A DNA stretch of 64,000 nt from Polyangium spumosum. GTDB lineage: Bacteria > Myxococcota_A > Polyangia > Polyangiales > Polyangiaceae. The stretch covers positions 264,060-328,059 of the forward strand of contig NZ_WJIE01000010.1 of the NCBI RefSeq assembly GCF_009649845.1, written 5' to 3'. Every line of letters starts with the position of its first letter. Position 1 is the first letter of the stretch. The notes under the pieces were generated by a model. It made no database searches and had not been told where the DNA came from. It was given only the letters and a program-made list of their open reading frames with translations. Below are positions 8,269 to 16,695 of this stretch, piece by piece. The position numbers and the translations under genes are program-made.

Positions 8269-9090
8269 GTGGACGGGATCTCGGTCGCCTGCCTCGGCCC
8301 CTCGGGCACCTTCAGCGAAGAGGCGGCCTCGCGCCATTTCGGCGAGGCCGCCTCGCCTCTCTTCTGCACCTCGATCGACGACATCTTCGACGTGGTGGAG
8401 GCCCGCGTGGCCACCTTCGGCGTCGTGCCCGTCGAGAACTCCCTCGAAGGCGCGATTGGCCATACCCTCGATCGCCTCGTCGCGTCGCCGAGCCGCATCT
8501 CCGGCGAGGTCGCGCTCCCCATCCGGCAGAACCTCCTCCGGCGCGCGTCGACCTTCGAGGGGATCACGCGCGTCTACGGGCACGCGCAATCCCTCGCGCA
8601 ATGCCAGCGATTCTTGAAGGAGACCCTCCCTCTGGCCGAGCGCGTCGCGGTCTCCAGCAACGCCGAGGCGGCGCGGCTGGCCGCGCGCGAGCCGTGGGCC
8701 GCGGCGCTCGCGGGCCAACGCGCGGCGGCGATCCACGCGCTCGAGCTGCTCGCCGAGGGGGTCGAGGACGACCCGACGAACACCACGCGCTTTCTGGTGA
8801 TCGGCGACACGAGCCCCGCGCCCTCGGGCCGCGACAAAACCTCGCTCGTCATGTCCGCGCCGAACCGCCCCGGCTCGATGGTCGCGCTCCTGCGTCCATT
8901 CTCGCGGCACGGGGTCAGCATGACCAAGCTCGAATCACGCCCCTCGCGGCGCGGGCTCTGGGACTACCTGTTTTTCGTGGACGTCGAGGGCCACGCCGAG
9001 GATGCCGCGGTGCGGCGCGCGCTCCTCGATCTCGACAAACGTGCTGGATTTTTGAAGCTGCTCGGCTCGTACCCGATGGCGCGTCCCTGA
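8269..9090 (+). CDS. pheA: Prephenate dehydratase with ACT domain
   Basis: A 273-residue monofunctional enzyme converting prephenate to phenylpyruvate. The prephenate dehydratase domain begins ACLGPSGTFSEEAA. It contains VPVENSLEGAIG and the catalytic TTRF motif (DDPTNTTRFLVIG). The C-terminal ACT domain carries the phenylalanine-binding ESRP motif (TKLESRPSRRGLWDYLFFVD). I choose the GTG at 8269 because it places the protein start five residues before the conserved VACLGP, with GAGG upstream. A TTG at 8248 overlapping the aroF stop (TTGA) is a real alternative and would imply tighter coupling. Last gene of the Tyr/Phe operon. Confidence 0.9.
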   Translation: MDGISVACLGPSGTFSEEAASRHFGEAASPLFCTSIDDIFDVVEARVATFGVVPVENSLEGAIGHTLDRLVASPSRISGEVALPIRQNLLRRASTFEGITRVYGHAQSLAQCQRFLKETLPLAERVAVSSNAEAARLAAREPWAAALAGQRAAAIHALELLAEGVEDDPTNTTRFLVIGDTSPAPSGRDKTSLVMSAPNRPGSMVALLRPFSRHGVSMTKLESRPSRRGLWDYLFFVDVEGHAEDAAVRRALLDLDKRAGFLKLLGSYPMARP

Positions 9091-9126
9091 GAGAAACTTC
9101 GCCTTCCTCCCGGCTCCTCGCGTACC

Positions 9127-10584
9127 ATGGAATCCATGGAATACGCGCACGGTTGGTCCAGGCTCGTCGTTCTCGCTTGTACGTTCGCGCTCGCCGCGAC
9201 GCCCGCGTGTATGGCGCCTGCGGGCGACGAAGACGAATCGATCGCAGAGGAGTCGTTCGCCTATACCGTCCCGGCCAGGGGCACGGCGGCCACGCTCGAC
9301 GTGGCGGGCTGGAACCTCGAGTGGTTCGGCGATTCGAGCCGCGGCCCCTCGAACGACACGCTCCAGCGGCAGAATGCGTACGACGTCATCCGCGGCGCGG
9401 ACATGGACCTCTGGGGCGTCCAGGAGATCGTCAGCGTCTCGCAGTGGAACACGCTCAAATCGCAGCTCACCGGTTATGCGGGGTTCCTGTCGAACGACCC
9501 GATCGTGACGAGCGGCTCCTCGTATTACACCTCGTCCGAGCAGAAGCTCGGTTTCCTCTACAAAACCTCGGTCGCCTCCCTGAAGAGCGCGCGCCTCATC
9601 CTCACGGCGAACAACTACGATTTCGCCGGCCGTCCTCCGCTCGAGGTCAAGCTCTCGGTCACGCTGAACGGCAAGGGCGAGGATCTGGTCGTCATCGTCC
9701 TCCACATGAAGGCGATGAGTGATTCCACGAGCTACCAGCGGAGGCTCGCGGCCTCGAACGCGCTGAAATCGTACCTCGACGCGACGTACCCGACGCAGAA
9801 GGTGATCGTCGTCGGTGATTTCAACGACGACCTCGACAAGTCCATCTCGGGCAATACCACGCCCTACACGAACTTCCTGAACGACGCGGCCGACTACCAG
9901 TTCCCGACGAAGCTGCTCACGGACGCGAACATCTCCTCGACGTCGAGCGGCGGCGCGACGGTTGATCACCACCTCGCAACGAACGAGCTCGCCGCGGCCC
10001 TCGTCCCGGGCTCCGTCGAGGCCTACAAGCTCGGCGCCTACATCTCGAGTTACTCCTCCACCACGAGCGACCATTACCCCATCCTGAGCCGCTACACCTG
10101 GGCCGCGGCCACGCCCGCGCAGATCCTCGTCAACGAGATCTGCGCGAACGAGCCCGGGAGCAGCACCACGGGCGAGTTCGTCGAGCTCGTCAACATCGGC
10201 GGCTCCCCGGCGGACCTCGAGGGCTGGACGATCTCGGACTCCGCCTCGGTGCGTCACACGTTCGCCCCGGGCACGACGCTCGGGCCTGGCAAGAGCCTGG
10301 TCGTCTTCGGCGCGGCCGCGGGCATCCCCGCGGGCACGCCGAACGCCCTCGCGAGCTCGACGAACAACCTCGGCCTCGCGAACGCCGGCGACGCGGTGTA
10401 CCTGCGGGACGCGACGGGCACGACGAAGGACTCGTTCAGCTACCCCTCGTCCCTCGCCGGGACCGACGGCGTCTCCATGAACCGCAGCCCCGACGCCGCC
10501 GAGAGCGCCACGTTCGTCCTGCACACGACCCTCGCGGGCACGGCGCGCTCGCCGGGGGTGCGGGCGGATGGAGGTTCATTCTGA
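9127..10584 (+). CDS. Secreted endonuclease/exonuclease/phosphatase-family protein with lamin-tail domain
   Basis: A 485-residue exported protein. A signal segment (LVVLACTFALAATPAC) ends in Cys and could be lipidated. Residues about 55-330 are an endonuclease/exonuclease/phosphatase (DNase I-like) domain: GWNLEWFG, LWGVQEIV, VVIVLHMKAMSD, VVVGDFNDDLD, VDHHLATN and the final SDHYPI, where the catalytic Glu, Asp, Asn and His of the fold are all present. Residues about 345-470 form a lamin-tail (LTD) domain (ILVNEICANEPGSS, GEFVELVN, LEGWTISD). This pair of domains is common in secreted bacterial nucleases, so extracellular nucleic-acid degradation is plausible but a phosphodiesterase on another substrate is not excluded. 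Confidence 0.85.
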   Translation: MESMEYAHGWSRLVVLACTFALAATPACMAPAGDEDESIAEESFAYTVPARGTAATLDVAGWNLEWFGDSSRGPSNDTLQRQNAYDVIRGADMDLWGVQEIVSVSQWNTLKSQLTGYAGFLSNDPIVTSGSSYYTSSEQKLGFLYKTSVASLKSARLILTANNYDFAGRPPLEVKLSVTLNGKGEDLVVIVLHMKAMSDSTSYQRRLAASNALKSYLDATYPTQKVIVVGDFNDDLDKSISGNTTPYTNFLNDAADYQFPTKLLTDANISSTSSGGATVDHHLATNELAAALVPGSVEAYKLGAYISSYSSTTSDHYPILSRYTWAAATPAQILVNEICANEPGSSTTGEFVELVNIGGSPADLEGWTISDSASVRHTFAPGTTLGPGKSLVVFGAAAGIPAGTPNALASSTNNLGLANAGDAVYLRDATGTTKDSFSYPSSLAGTDGVSMNRSPDAAESATFVLHTTLAGTARSPGVRADGGSF

Positions 10585-10591
10585 CCGAACC

Positions 10592-11527
10592 TCACCCCTC
10601 GACCGCCCGCACCGCCGTCAATTTCTTCGTCGCCAGCACCCAATAAACCGCGCGGATCGCGCCATCCTCCCCGATCTCGCATTGCAGAATGGATCGCGGC
10701 GCGATCTTCCGCATCGGCGGCCGCTCCAGCACGGCCGCGGGCATCCCGTTCACCATCCGGAACGAGACCCGCGCCCCGGCGTCCACCCGCTTCGCGAGCC
10801 CCACCATCAAGCGCCCCACCCGATCCCGCCCCACGATGGGCCTGCGCGCCGCGAAGAACTCGCCGCCGCCGTCGCTCAGGTGCCGGACCTCCGCGTGCAG
10901 CATCGATTCGAGCGCCGCGCCATCCCCGCTCCCGAGCGCCGCGAGGAACCGCCCGAGCGCCACGCGTGTCTTCTCCACGAGCTCGGGCGTGCGCCGCGTC
11001 CGGCTCGACTCGTAGTCCGAGAGCGCCCGCCGCGCCCGGTGGTGCATCGTCTTCACGGCCGTCTCCGTCATCCCCAGCGCCTCGGCCGCCTCCCGTACCG
11101 ACCAGTCGAACACGTCGCAGAGCAGCACGATCGCCCGCTGCCGCGGCGTCAGCGCCTCCAGCGCCACCAGAAACGCCATCGACACGCTCTCCAGGAGGTC
11201 GTACCGACCCTCGGTCTCGACCGGCTCGATCCCGATCTCCTGCGCCGCGTCCTCCGCCGTCTCGACCGGCGACGGCAACCACGGCCCGTCGTACACGCGT
11301 CGTCGCCGCGCGCGCAACCGGTCGATCCCGAGGTTCACCGCCACCCGCGTCAGCCAGGGCCGCACGGGCTCGTCCGCGCGGGCCGGCGGGCGCTCGAGCG
11401 CGCGGAGGAGCGTCTCCTGCACGAGATCCTCCGCGTCCGCCGCCGACCCGGTCAATCGATAACAGAGCCCCCACAGGTAACGCCGGTGCTCCCGCGCGAG
11501 CTCATCGCCGTCCACGACCACGTTCAC
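10592..11527 (-). CDS. ECF sigma factor with SnoaL-like C-terminal extension (ECF41-type)
   Basis: A 311-residue ECF sigma factor. Region sigma2 is at about residues 8-75 (YLWGLCYRLTGSAADAEDLV, then QETLLRAL). A linker carries WLPSPVET, matching the WLPEP element of the ECF41 group. Sigma4 lies at about 115-170 (LTPRQRAIVLLCDVFDWSVR, then EAAEALGMTETAVKTMHHRA). The SnoaL-like C-terminal domain contains DGGGE (DGGGK/R in the group) and NGMPAAVL. In ECF41 factors this extension replaces a separate anti-sigma and tunes activity. The start is a GTG whose GTGA overlaps the stop of the oxidoreductase gene upstream, so the two are translationally coupled. ECF41 genes typically sit beside an oxidoreductase-type partner, as here. 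Confidence 0.87.
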   Translation of the reverse strand: MNVVVDGDELAREHRRYLWGLCYRLTGSAADAEDLVQETLLRALERPPARADEPVRPWLTRVAVNLGIDRLRARRRRVYDGPWLPSPVETAEDAAQEIGIEPVETEGRYDLLESVSMAFLVALEALTPRQRAIVLLCDVFDWSVREAAEALGMTETAVKTMHHRARRALSDYESSRTRRTPELVEKTRVALGRFLAALGSGDGAALESMLHAEVRHLSDGGGEFFAARRPIVGRDRVGRLMVGLAKRVDAGARVSFRMVNGMPAAVLERPPMRKIAPRSILQCEIGEDGAIRAVYWVLATKKLTAVRAVEG

Positions 11528-12852
11528 GCCCTCGCATCCAAGACCTTCCGCCCCGCGTCGCCAAGCACATTCGCCTCGCGCCGCGTGGCCACGAGCGCCG
11601 CCTCCCTCCCGCTCGCGAGGCTCGCGTCGGCGAGCATGCCCGCGGGCCCGACCCAGTCGCCCGCCACGAAGACCCCGGGCGCGCCCGGCACCGCGGGCCC
11701 GGGCCTGCCCCGCGCGCCTCCACGCGCCGCCTGCGGGAAATCGTGCGCCACCGTGATCGAAGGCAAGAACCGCCGCTCGACCACGAGCTCTCTCGCGCCC
11801 GGCTGCAGGCGCTCGAGCACGTCCTCGAGCTCGCGCTCCGCCTCCCGCGGATCCTCCTTCGCGCCGTACCGCGCCACGTGCACCACGGCGCCGCCCTCGG
11901 GCGCGAGCCGCGCGGACGCCGAGTGCACCGAGAAATAAAGCGGCCGATCGATCCCCAGCGCGAACGTGTTCCGCGGCGCCGGCAGCCGCGAGAGCGCGAC
12001 GTCGAGGCAAGCCGCCGTGACGGGGATGGCCGCCGACGCCCACGCCGCGAGGGCCGGGACGTCCGGCAGGAGCGAGGACGCGAGGGTCGGGCTCGCGGCG
12101 ATGATCACCACGTCCGCCGGGATCTCCCCCCCGTCCGCGAGCCGCACCGCCCGCACGCGCCCCGCCTCCCGCACGACGGACACGGCCTTCGCGCCCGCGA
12201 CGAACTCCGCCCCTTGGGCCCGCGCGACCGCCGCGAGTCCCCGCACCATCGTCTGCCAGCCCTCGTGGATGTAGAGGACGCCGCGGGTCGTGGCGATCTG
12301 GAACTGCGCGATCGCCGCGTCCGTGGAGAGCCGCTCGAGGTCCGACGTGTACGTCGAGAGCCGGATGAGGGCGCGGATCACGTCCCGCGCCTCGGGCGTG
12401 CGGACCCTCTCGGCGAGGAAGGCCTCGAAGCTCGTCTGCGCGAGGCTCGTGAGGTCGAGCGAATCGAAGCGGGCGAGCAGCCGCGCGACCTCGATCTTCC
12501 CGGCGAGCGGCAGGAGCGACGACGTGAGCAGCGAGACCGGCCCGGTCGGCAGGGCCCGGAGCGCGTCGCCATCGAGCGCGTACGCGCCCCCGTTCAGCGT
12601 CGGCGCGGCCCCGTGGGTCTCGACGCCGAGCTCGGCGAGCACGTGTTCGGCCTCGCCGCCGCGGTAGAGCGCGTGGGGCCCGATGTTGAGCGCGTACCCC
12701 TTCTTCTCGTGGGTCGCCGCGCGCCCCCCGAGCTCCGTCGCCTTCTCCAGCACGGTCACCCTCCTGCCGGCCCGCGCCGCATACGCCGCCGCCGCGAGCC
12801 CCGCGAGCCCGCCGCCGATGACCACCACCCGAGCTGCCGTGTTCGTCGTCAT
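11524..12852 (-). CDS. FAD-dependent oxidoreductase (phytoene desaturase / amine oxidase-like)
   Basis: A 442-residue flavoprotein. The dinucleotide-binding motif VVVIGGGLAGLAAAAYAARA is at residues 8-27, followed by VTVLEKATELGGRAATHEKK. A C-terminal FAD-binding motif GVFVAGDWVGPAGMLADASL lies near 400-420, typical of the NAD(P)/FAD amine oxidase and carotenoid desaturase superfamily. The substrate is unknown; no carotenoid gene is adjacent. The start at 12852 follows GAGAGG. Its stop overlaps the GTG start of the ECF41-type sigma gene, implying that this enzyme is the functional partner, and perhaps target, of that sigma factor. Confidence 0.85.
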   Translation of the reverse strand: MTTNTAARVVVIGGGLAGLAAAAYAARAGRRVTVLEKATELGGRAATHEKKGYALNIGPHALYRGGEAEHVLAELGVETHGAAPTLNGGAYALDGDALRALPTGPVSLLTSSLLPLAGKIEVARLLARFDSLDLTSLAQTSFEAFLAERVRTPEARDVIRALIRLSTYTSDLERLSTDAAIAQFQIATTRGVLYIHEGWQTMVRGLAAVARAQGAEFVAGAKAVSVVREAGRVRAVRLADGGEIPADVVIIAASPTLASSLLPDVPALAAWASAAIPVTAACLDVALSRLPAPRNTFALGIDRPLYFSVHSASARLAPEGGAVVHVARYGAKEDPREAERELEDVLERLQPGARELVVERRFLPSITVAHDFPQAARGGARGRPGPAVPGAPGVFVAGDWVGPAGMLADASLASGREAALVATRREANVLGDAGRKVLDARA

Positions 12853-13078
12853 GATCGCACCTCTCAGAGGAGGCACGATCGGGCCTGGCGAAAGGTTACG
12901 CGGAATCGTCCCCGCGCCCGCCGCAGGTGTAACCCACCGCCGTGTTTACCGTCCCAGCCTTCCATGGTAACTGCGGGCTCCATGTTGTCCTGTCGTGACG
13001 TTGCATGATCTCGCTCCCGTGGTGAGGTCGCGCCCGCGACGGCAGGGCGACGACGCAACAAGAAGGAGCTCGTACGAA

Positions 13079-14119
13079 ATGCGAATCGCACATGTTCACG
13101 GCCTGCTGATGCTCTCGGCCGTGACGCTCGTGGGCGCTGGTTGTCAGAACTCGTCCAAGGAAGCGCCCCCGGCGCCCTCTGCGGCCCCGGCGAAGCCGAG
13201 CGCGGCGGCGCCGACTGCGGCGCAGACCCAGGCGGCGCCCGCGGCGCCCGCGCCTCCGGAGACGAAGGCCGGCGACACCTCGCACGCCACCAAGAAGCTC
13301 GGCAAGCCGCGCGCCAAGCTCGCGGGCAAGACCCTCAAGGTCGAGGCCTGCGGCCTCGGCGAGCATCTCGGCAACGCCCACATGCGAAAGGCGCACGTCG
13401 ACGGCAATGGAGCCGCCTACATCTTCACGGACGACTCCACCGCGCGCCAGGTCGTCCCCACGGAGACGGGCTGCGGCCTCGCGGCGGGCGCCGTCATCCG
13501 GGGCAACCCCATGGCGCTGACGGCCGACGGGGTGGTGGTCACGACGGACGCGCCCAAGGGGGATTGCATGACCACGTCGTTCCACCCCTCGTTCTGGAAG
13601 GGGACGTTCCTCGGGAACAACGCCTACCTCGAGGACGGCGGCAAGCTCGTCGTGGAGACGCTCGGCGAGGGCGGCTGCAAGGTCGCGCCCTTCAAGGGCG
13701 AGAAGCCCGGGGGCCGGATCGCGAGCCTGGCGGCGACCGACCAGCACCTCCTGATGTTCGCGTTCCGCGGGAGCGGCAACGACGAGAACGCCGTGTGGCG
13801 GTTCAAGCACGACGGCACGCTCGTCGACAAGATCGGCCTCAAGGGCGACAAGACGTTGCTCGGCTGGGCGGAGAACGTCACCCCCTGCGGCGACGGCGTC
13901 TGCGTCGACTCGCTGGACAGCAAGCAGGTCTTCGTCTTCGACGCGAAGGGCGCGCACGTCGCCACGCACAAGCTCGCGGACGTGCCGGGTGGCGAGAAGC
14001 TCAAGCGCCTCGTCGACATCTTCGAGATCCCGGGCCACGGCGTGTACGTGCTCGCGCAGATGAAAGACGGAGCGAACGGCCGCGACATCCTCCGGCTGGA
14101 CGGCATGTACACGAAGTAA
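13079..14119 (+). CDS. Lipoprotein of unknown function
   Basis: A 346-residue protein. AGAAGGAG precedes the ATG at 13079. The signal peptide ends in the lipobox LVGAGC, followed by a 60-residue Pro/Ala-rich linker. The folded part (from LAGKTLKVEACGLG) holds repeated short beta segments such as GNGAAYIFTDD, ADGVVVTTD, DGGKLVVETL and SKQVFVFDAKGAHV, which suggest a beta-propeller-like domain, with about eight Cys likely forming disulfides. Predicted to be anchored to the outer membrane. No enzyme motif is recognised. It ends convergently with the zinc-ribbon gene, whose terminator hairpin overlaps this gene's stop. Confidence 0.75.
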   Translation: MRIAHVHGLLMLSAVTLVGAGCQNSSKEAPPAPSAAPAKPSAAAPTAAQTQAAPAAPAPPETKAGDTSHATKKLGKPRAKLAGKTLKVEACGLGEHLGNAHMRKAHVDGNGAAYIFTDDSTARQVVPTETGCGLAAGAVIRGNPMALTADGVVVTTDAPKGDCMTTSFHPSFWKGTFLGNNAYLEDGGKLVVETLGEGGCKVAPFKGEKPGGRIASLAATDQHLLMFAFRGSGNDENAVWRFKHDGTLVDKIGLKGDKTLLGWAENVTPCGDGVCVDSLDSKQVFVFDAKGAHVATHKLADVPGGEKLKRLVDIFEIPGHGVYVLAQMKDGANGRDILRLDGMYTK

Positions 14120-14137
14120 AAAGCGGCAAACGCCGCG
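14116..14137 (-). terminator. Intrinsic terminator for the zinc-ribbon gene
   Basis: On the minus strand GCGGC and GCCGC (plus 14132-14136 and 14123-14127) form a 5-bp stem with a 4-base loop, followed directly by five T (plus A run 14118-14122). It lies 18 bp beyond the stop of the leftward zinc-ribbon gene. The T run overlaps the TAA stop of the convergent lipoprotein gene. The stem is short, so efficiency is uncertain. Confidence 0.55.
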
Positions 14138-14154
14138 TGTGGTCTCGCCTGCCT

Positions 14155-14442
14155 CTACCGGCGGGCGAGCCACTCGAGGAGGGCGACGAGGACGGCGAGC
14201 CCGGCGATCGGGAGCGCGATCCAGCCGAGGAAGGTGATCCAGCGGTTGCGGAGGGAGCGACCGCCGCGGTCTTCGCAGGCGAGGCAGATGGCCCAGACGC
14301 GGGCGCCGCCCTCGGTGAGGACGCAACAATCGCCGCAGACGGGGGCGTGACAACGAGCGCAGGGGCCGGCGGCGACGGCGCCGCAGCGGGCGCAACGGGC
14401 GACGGGGGGGCCGTCGTCGTGGTGGATCAGGCCGCCGGGCAT
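14155..14442 (-). CDS. Zinc-ribbon membrane protein
   Basis: A 95-residue protein with three CxxC-type pairs in its first 55 residues (CARCGA, CARCHAPVCGDCC, CLACED), arranged like a B-box or zinc-ribbon pair. A single C-terminal membrane helix follows (WITFLGWIALPIAGLAVLVA) with a short basic tail. The topology suggests a cytoplasmic zinc-binding head tethered to the inner membrane. Such small proteins are common in Myxococcota, and their role is unknown. Confidence 0.72.
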   Translation of the reverse strand: MPGGLIHHDDGPPVARCARCGAVAAGPCARCHAPVCGDCCVLTEGGARVWAICLACEDRGGRSLRNRWITFLGWIALPIAGLAVLVALLEWLARR

Positions 14443-14549
14443 GGGGGGAGTGTAGCGCAGGTGTCGTGTGAGGCGACCCGCGGGGCACGGCGCCGGCCCG
14501 TTGATCTGGCGATTCGGGTGGCAGTTGAGCTAACGTCCCGCAGGTCGAG

Positions 14550-15722
14550 ATGATCCACGAACGCATCCCATTCGTGCGGCCCGTGTTCCGCGGAGCCCGC
14601 TTCGAGGGCCACGCACTCCCCGTGGAGGTGCTGGGCGAGCTCGTCGCCTACCGGGACCTCGTCGTGGAGCTCGCGCGGCACCTGTTCCTGACGAGTACGC
14701 CGGGGCGCGCACGAGTCCCTCGAGGTTTTTTCGAGTCGTTTCAGATCGCCATTACCGGCATTGGCGAAGGGAGCACGATTCCCGAGGTCGACCGCATTCG
14801 ACCCCCGCGCGACCAGACGCCGCCCGTGCTACCGGAGACACCGGACTATTTCGACGAGGCTCGGGATCTCGTGGAGCTTGTGATCGCATGCGCGAGCCGA
14901 CGCGAGCCGGTCCCGCCAGCCTTCCCCTTCACGCTGATGCCGCGCTTGCAGCGGATGGGCCGCTCGCTCCGACCGGATGAATCCATCGAGCTCCGAGCTC
15001 CGGGCAAACCGTCCGGGCCACGCCTCGACCGCACGATCCGCAGGCGGCTCATGCTGCAAGAGGAGACGAGCATCGAGGACGACTTCGACGTCATCGGCGA
15101 GATCGTGGGAGGGCACAAGGATCGGCGCCTCTTGTTCGTGCGGCTCGACGACGGGCACGAGATCGAAATCACCCGCGAACCAGGCGATGTTCAGAAGCTC
15201 CTCACATTCAGCGGGCGACGTGTTCGCGTGGTCGGAGAGGGATTGTTCAATCGCGAGGAGCGGCTGGAGCGCGTGCTCCGGGTCGAGGACCTGGACGTGG
15301 TCGGCGTCGAGCATGCCGACGCGGAGGATCCGCCGGCCGAGCGCCCGTCGCCCATTGATGATCAGATCGACGATCTTCGCGCGCTCCCCCCGGACTGGTA
15401 CGAGCAAGGCACGCCGGCGCTCGATCCGGAGGGACTGGAGCGACTCCGGCGGTTCTTGCACAAGGTGGTCGAAGGCGTCGCGGTGCCACGGCCCTATCTC
15501 TACCCCACACCCGAGGGTGGAGCGCGCGCAGAGTGGTCCCTGGGTGGCTGGGACGTGAGCGCCACCTTCGATCTTCGCGCCGGACTCGCCGAGCTACACG
15601 CGGCCGAGCTCGCTGGTGAGGGGATGGCGGAGGAGCAGCTGTCCCTCGGGGAGCCAGATGCCGCGGTCTACATGCGTCGATTTTTACAAAGATTCATCGC
15701 TCTCGGAGGCTCCGCACGATGA
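14550..15722 (+). CDS. Conserved hypothetical protein, first of a coupled pair
   Basis: A 390-residue soluble protein with no signal peptide. I see three segments: an N-terminal helical part (residues 1-125), a middle part with beta-rich character (IGEIVGGHKDRRLLFVRLDD, then GHEIEITREPGDVQKL and GRRVRVVGEG), and a C-terminal part ending YPTPEGGARAEWSLGGWDVS followed by ATFDL, after a helix LERLRRFLHKVVEGV. The middle part resembles a small OB- or SH3-like barrel. The stop overlaps the next gene's start (ATGA), so the two products probably act together. No known domain recognised. Confidence 0.75.
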   Translation: MIHERIPFVRPVFRGARFEGHALPVEVLGELVAYRDLVVELARHLFLTSTPGRARVPRGFFESFQIAITGIGEGSTIPEVDRIRPPRDQTPPVLPETPDYFDEARDLVELVIACASRREPVPPAFPFTLMPRLQRMGRSLRPDESIELRAPGKPSGPRLDRTIRRRLMLQEETSIEDDFDVIGEIVGGHKDRRLLFVRLDDGHEIEITREPGDVQKLLTFSGRRVRVVGEGLFNREERLERVLRVEDLDVVGVEHADAEDPPAERPSPIDDQIDDLRALPPDWYEQGTPALDPEGLERLRRFLHKVVEGVAVPRPYLYPTPEGGARAEWSLGGWDVSATFDLRAGLAELHAAELAGEGMAEEQLSLGEPDAAVYMRRFLQRFIALGGSAR

Positions 15723-16123
15723 GTTTCGAACCGGACAGGCGGCTTGCGGATCCGGATGAGTTGCTCCATCGGCAGGTGCATCCGACCTTCCTTCGTGATG
15801 GCCGAGTCACGAGCCAGGCGTTCGGCCCCACGCCAAAGGACGAGGGAGGGCTCTCCGTATCGCGGGACGCGCGTGCCTCTGCGGAGGAGGCGTACCGGCG
15901 CCACACGGAGCAGAAACAACTGAAGTCGGCGGGCGTCTGGAGCGTGACCGTCGGGGAATGCAACGGAATCGAGCTGAATGCGTACGAGGACGCGAAGCCC
16001 GAGGACGACGCGCACGCGCTGGTCGACTTCCGAGGCCTGTCCAAGGGGATGGTGGAGAAGAAGGCGAAGCAACTCGCGGAGATCGCGCGGCAGCGCGGGC
16101 GAACGTTTCCAGGCTCCCGTTGA
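15719..16123 (+). CDS. Conserved hypothetical protein, second of a coupled pair
   Basis: A 134-residue protein starting within the stop of the preceding gene (ATGA, 4-base overlap). The N-terminal half is rich in charged residues and ends in EEAYRRHTEQKQLKSAGVW. The C-terminal half has the ordered motif SVTVGECNGIELNAYEDAKP, then DDAHALVDFRGLSKGMVEKK AKQLAE, a beta-beta-alpha arrangement. I have an impression of similar stand-alone pairs in other bacteria but no characterised member. A role as accessory or regulator of the 390-residue partner is inferred only from the coupling. Confidence 0.72.
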   Translation: MSFEPDRRLADPDELLHRQVHPTFLRDGRVTSQAFGPTPKDEGGLSVSRDARASAEEAYRRHTEQKQLKSAGVWSVTVGECNGIELNAYEDAKPEDDAHALVDFRGLSKGMVEKKAKQLAEIARQRGRTFPGSR

Positions 16124-16149
16124 CGATCCATGCCCCCATGTCCGCCTGG

Positions 16150-16574
16150 GTCCCGGACCCAGGCCATGCAGACGCGAGCGTTTGCAGTCCCGTTCCTCCC
16201 TCGGCATCCCGCGTCAGATTCTCGTCAGACCTCGCTCCACTGCCTCGCAACGCTCGCGGAGCCGCTCCCCTTCCGGTTCCCCTTTCTCGGAACGCCTCCC
16301 GCCCTCGCGTCCGCGTCGGTTCCCCCTTCCCGGAACGCTCACCGATCCACCTCCAAGATCGTCTCCACTCTCTCGAAGCGCCCCCGTCCGCGCGTCCTGT
16401 CCGGTTCCCCTTGGTAGCAACGCCGATCGAAGCCGCACCCCGGACCGTTCCCCCGTCGTAAAACGTCTCAGGATCCGCTTCCGGGCGCGTTCCCATCTCT
16501 CGGACGCCCGCTCGGCCGTACCTCGCGGCTCTCTCCGCCGTTCTGGAACACGCGTTGCTCCGTTCCCGGGGGGC
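16150..16574. repeat. Degenerate ~42.5-bp tandem repeat array with GTTCC-N8-GGAAC cores
   Basis: This gene-free stretch holds about ten units starting at 16150, 16192, 16234, 16276, 16319, 16361, 16404, 16447, 16489 and 16532, with steps of 42 or 43 bp. Each unit begins G(T/C)(T/C)CC and carries GGAAC or a close variant 13 bases later; in the units at 16276 and 16319 this is a perfect inverted repeat GTTCC-N8-GGAAC. The remainder of each unit is C-rich and variable. The mixed 42/43 step breaks any reading frame, so it is not a protein repeat, and there are no conserved repeats with unique spacers as in CRISPR. A spacing of 42 bp is about four helical turns, which would place sites on one DNA face. 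Confidence 0.65.
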
Positions 16575-16695
16575 CTCCCGACATTTTCGTGCTCGGAGGA
16601 TTCCGCCTGGTCACAAATGATCCGTTTCGATCGTCCAACACGCGAACCCGAGAGACCCCGCCGCCGTTTGCGAGGGGTAGGGGAAGAGAGGATCC

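Noticed and set aside
12853..13078. ECF41-type promoter for the oxidoreductase-sigma operon
   Set aside because: Several GTTAC half-sites were seen, but no TGTCACA-type -35 with a CGTC -10 at proper spacing on the minus strand.
16150..16574. CRISPR array or coding repeat
   Set aside because: Units are degenerate along their whole length with no unique spacers between conserved repeats, and the 42/43-bp alternation breaks reading frames.
16276..16574. Row of ECF-sigma promoters, because GGAAC recurs as in -35 elements
   Set aside because: No consistent CGTC or TCTGA-type -10 element follows GGAAC at about 16 bp in the units.
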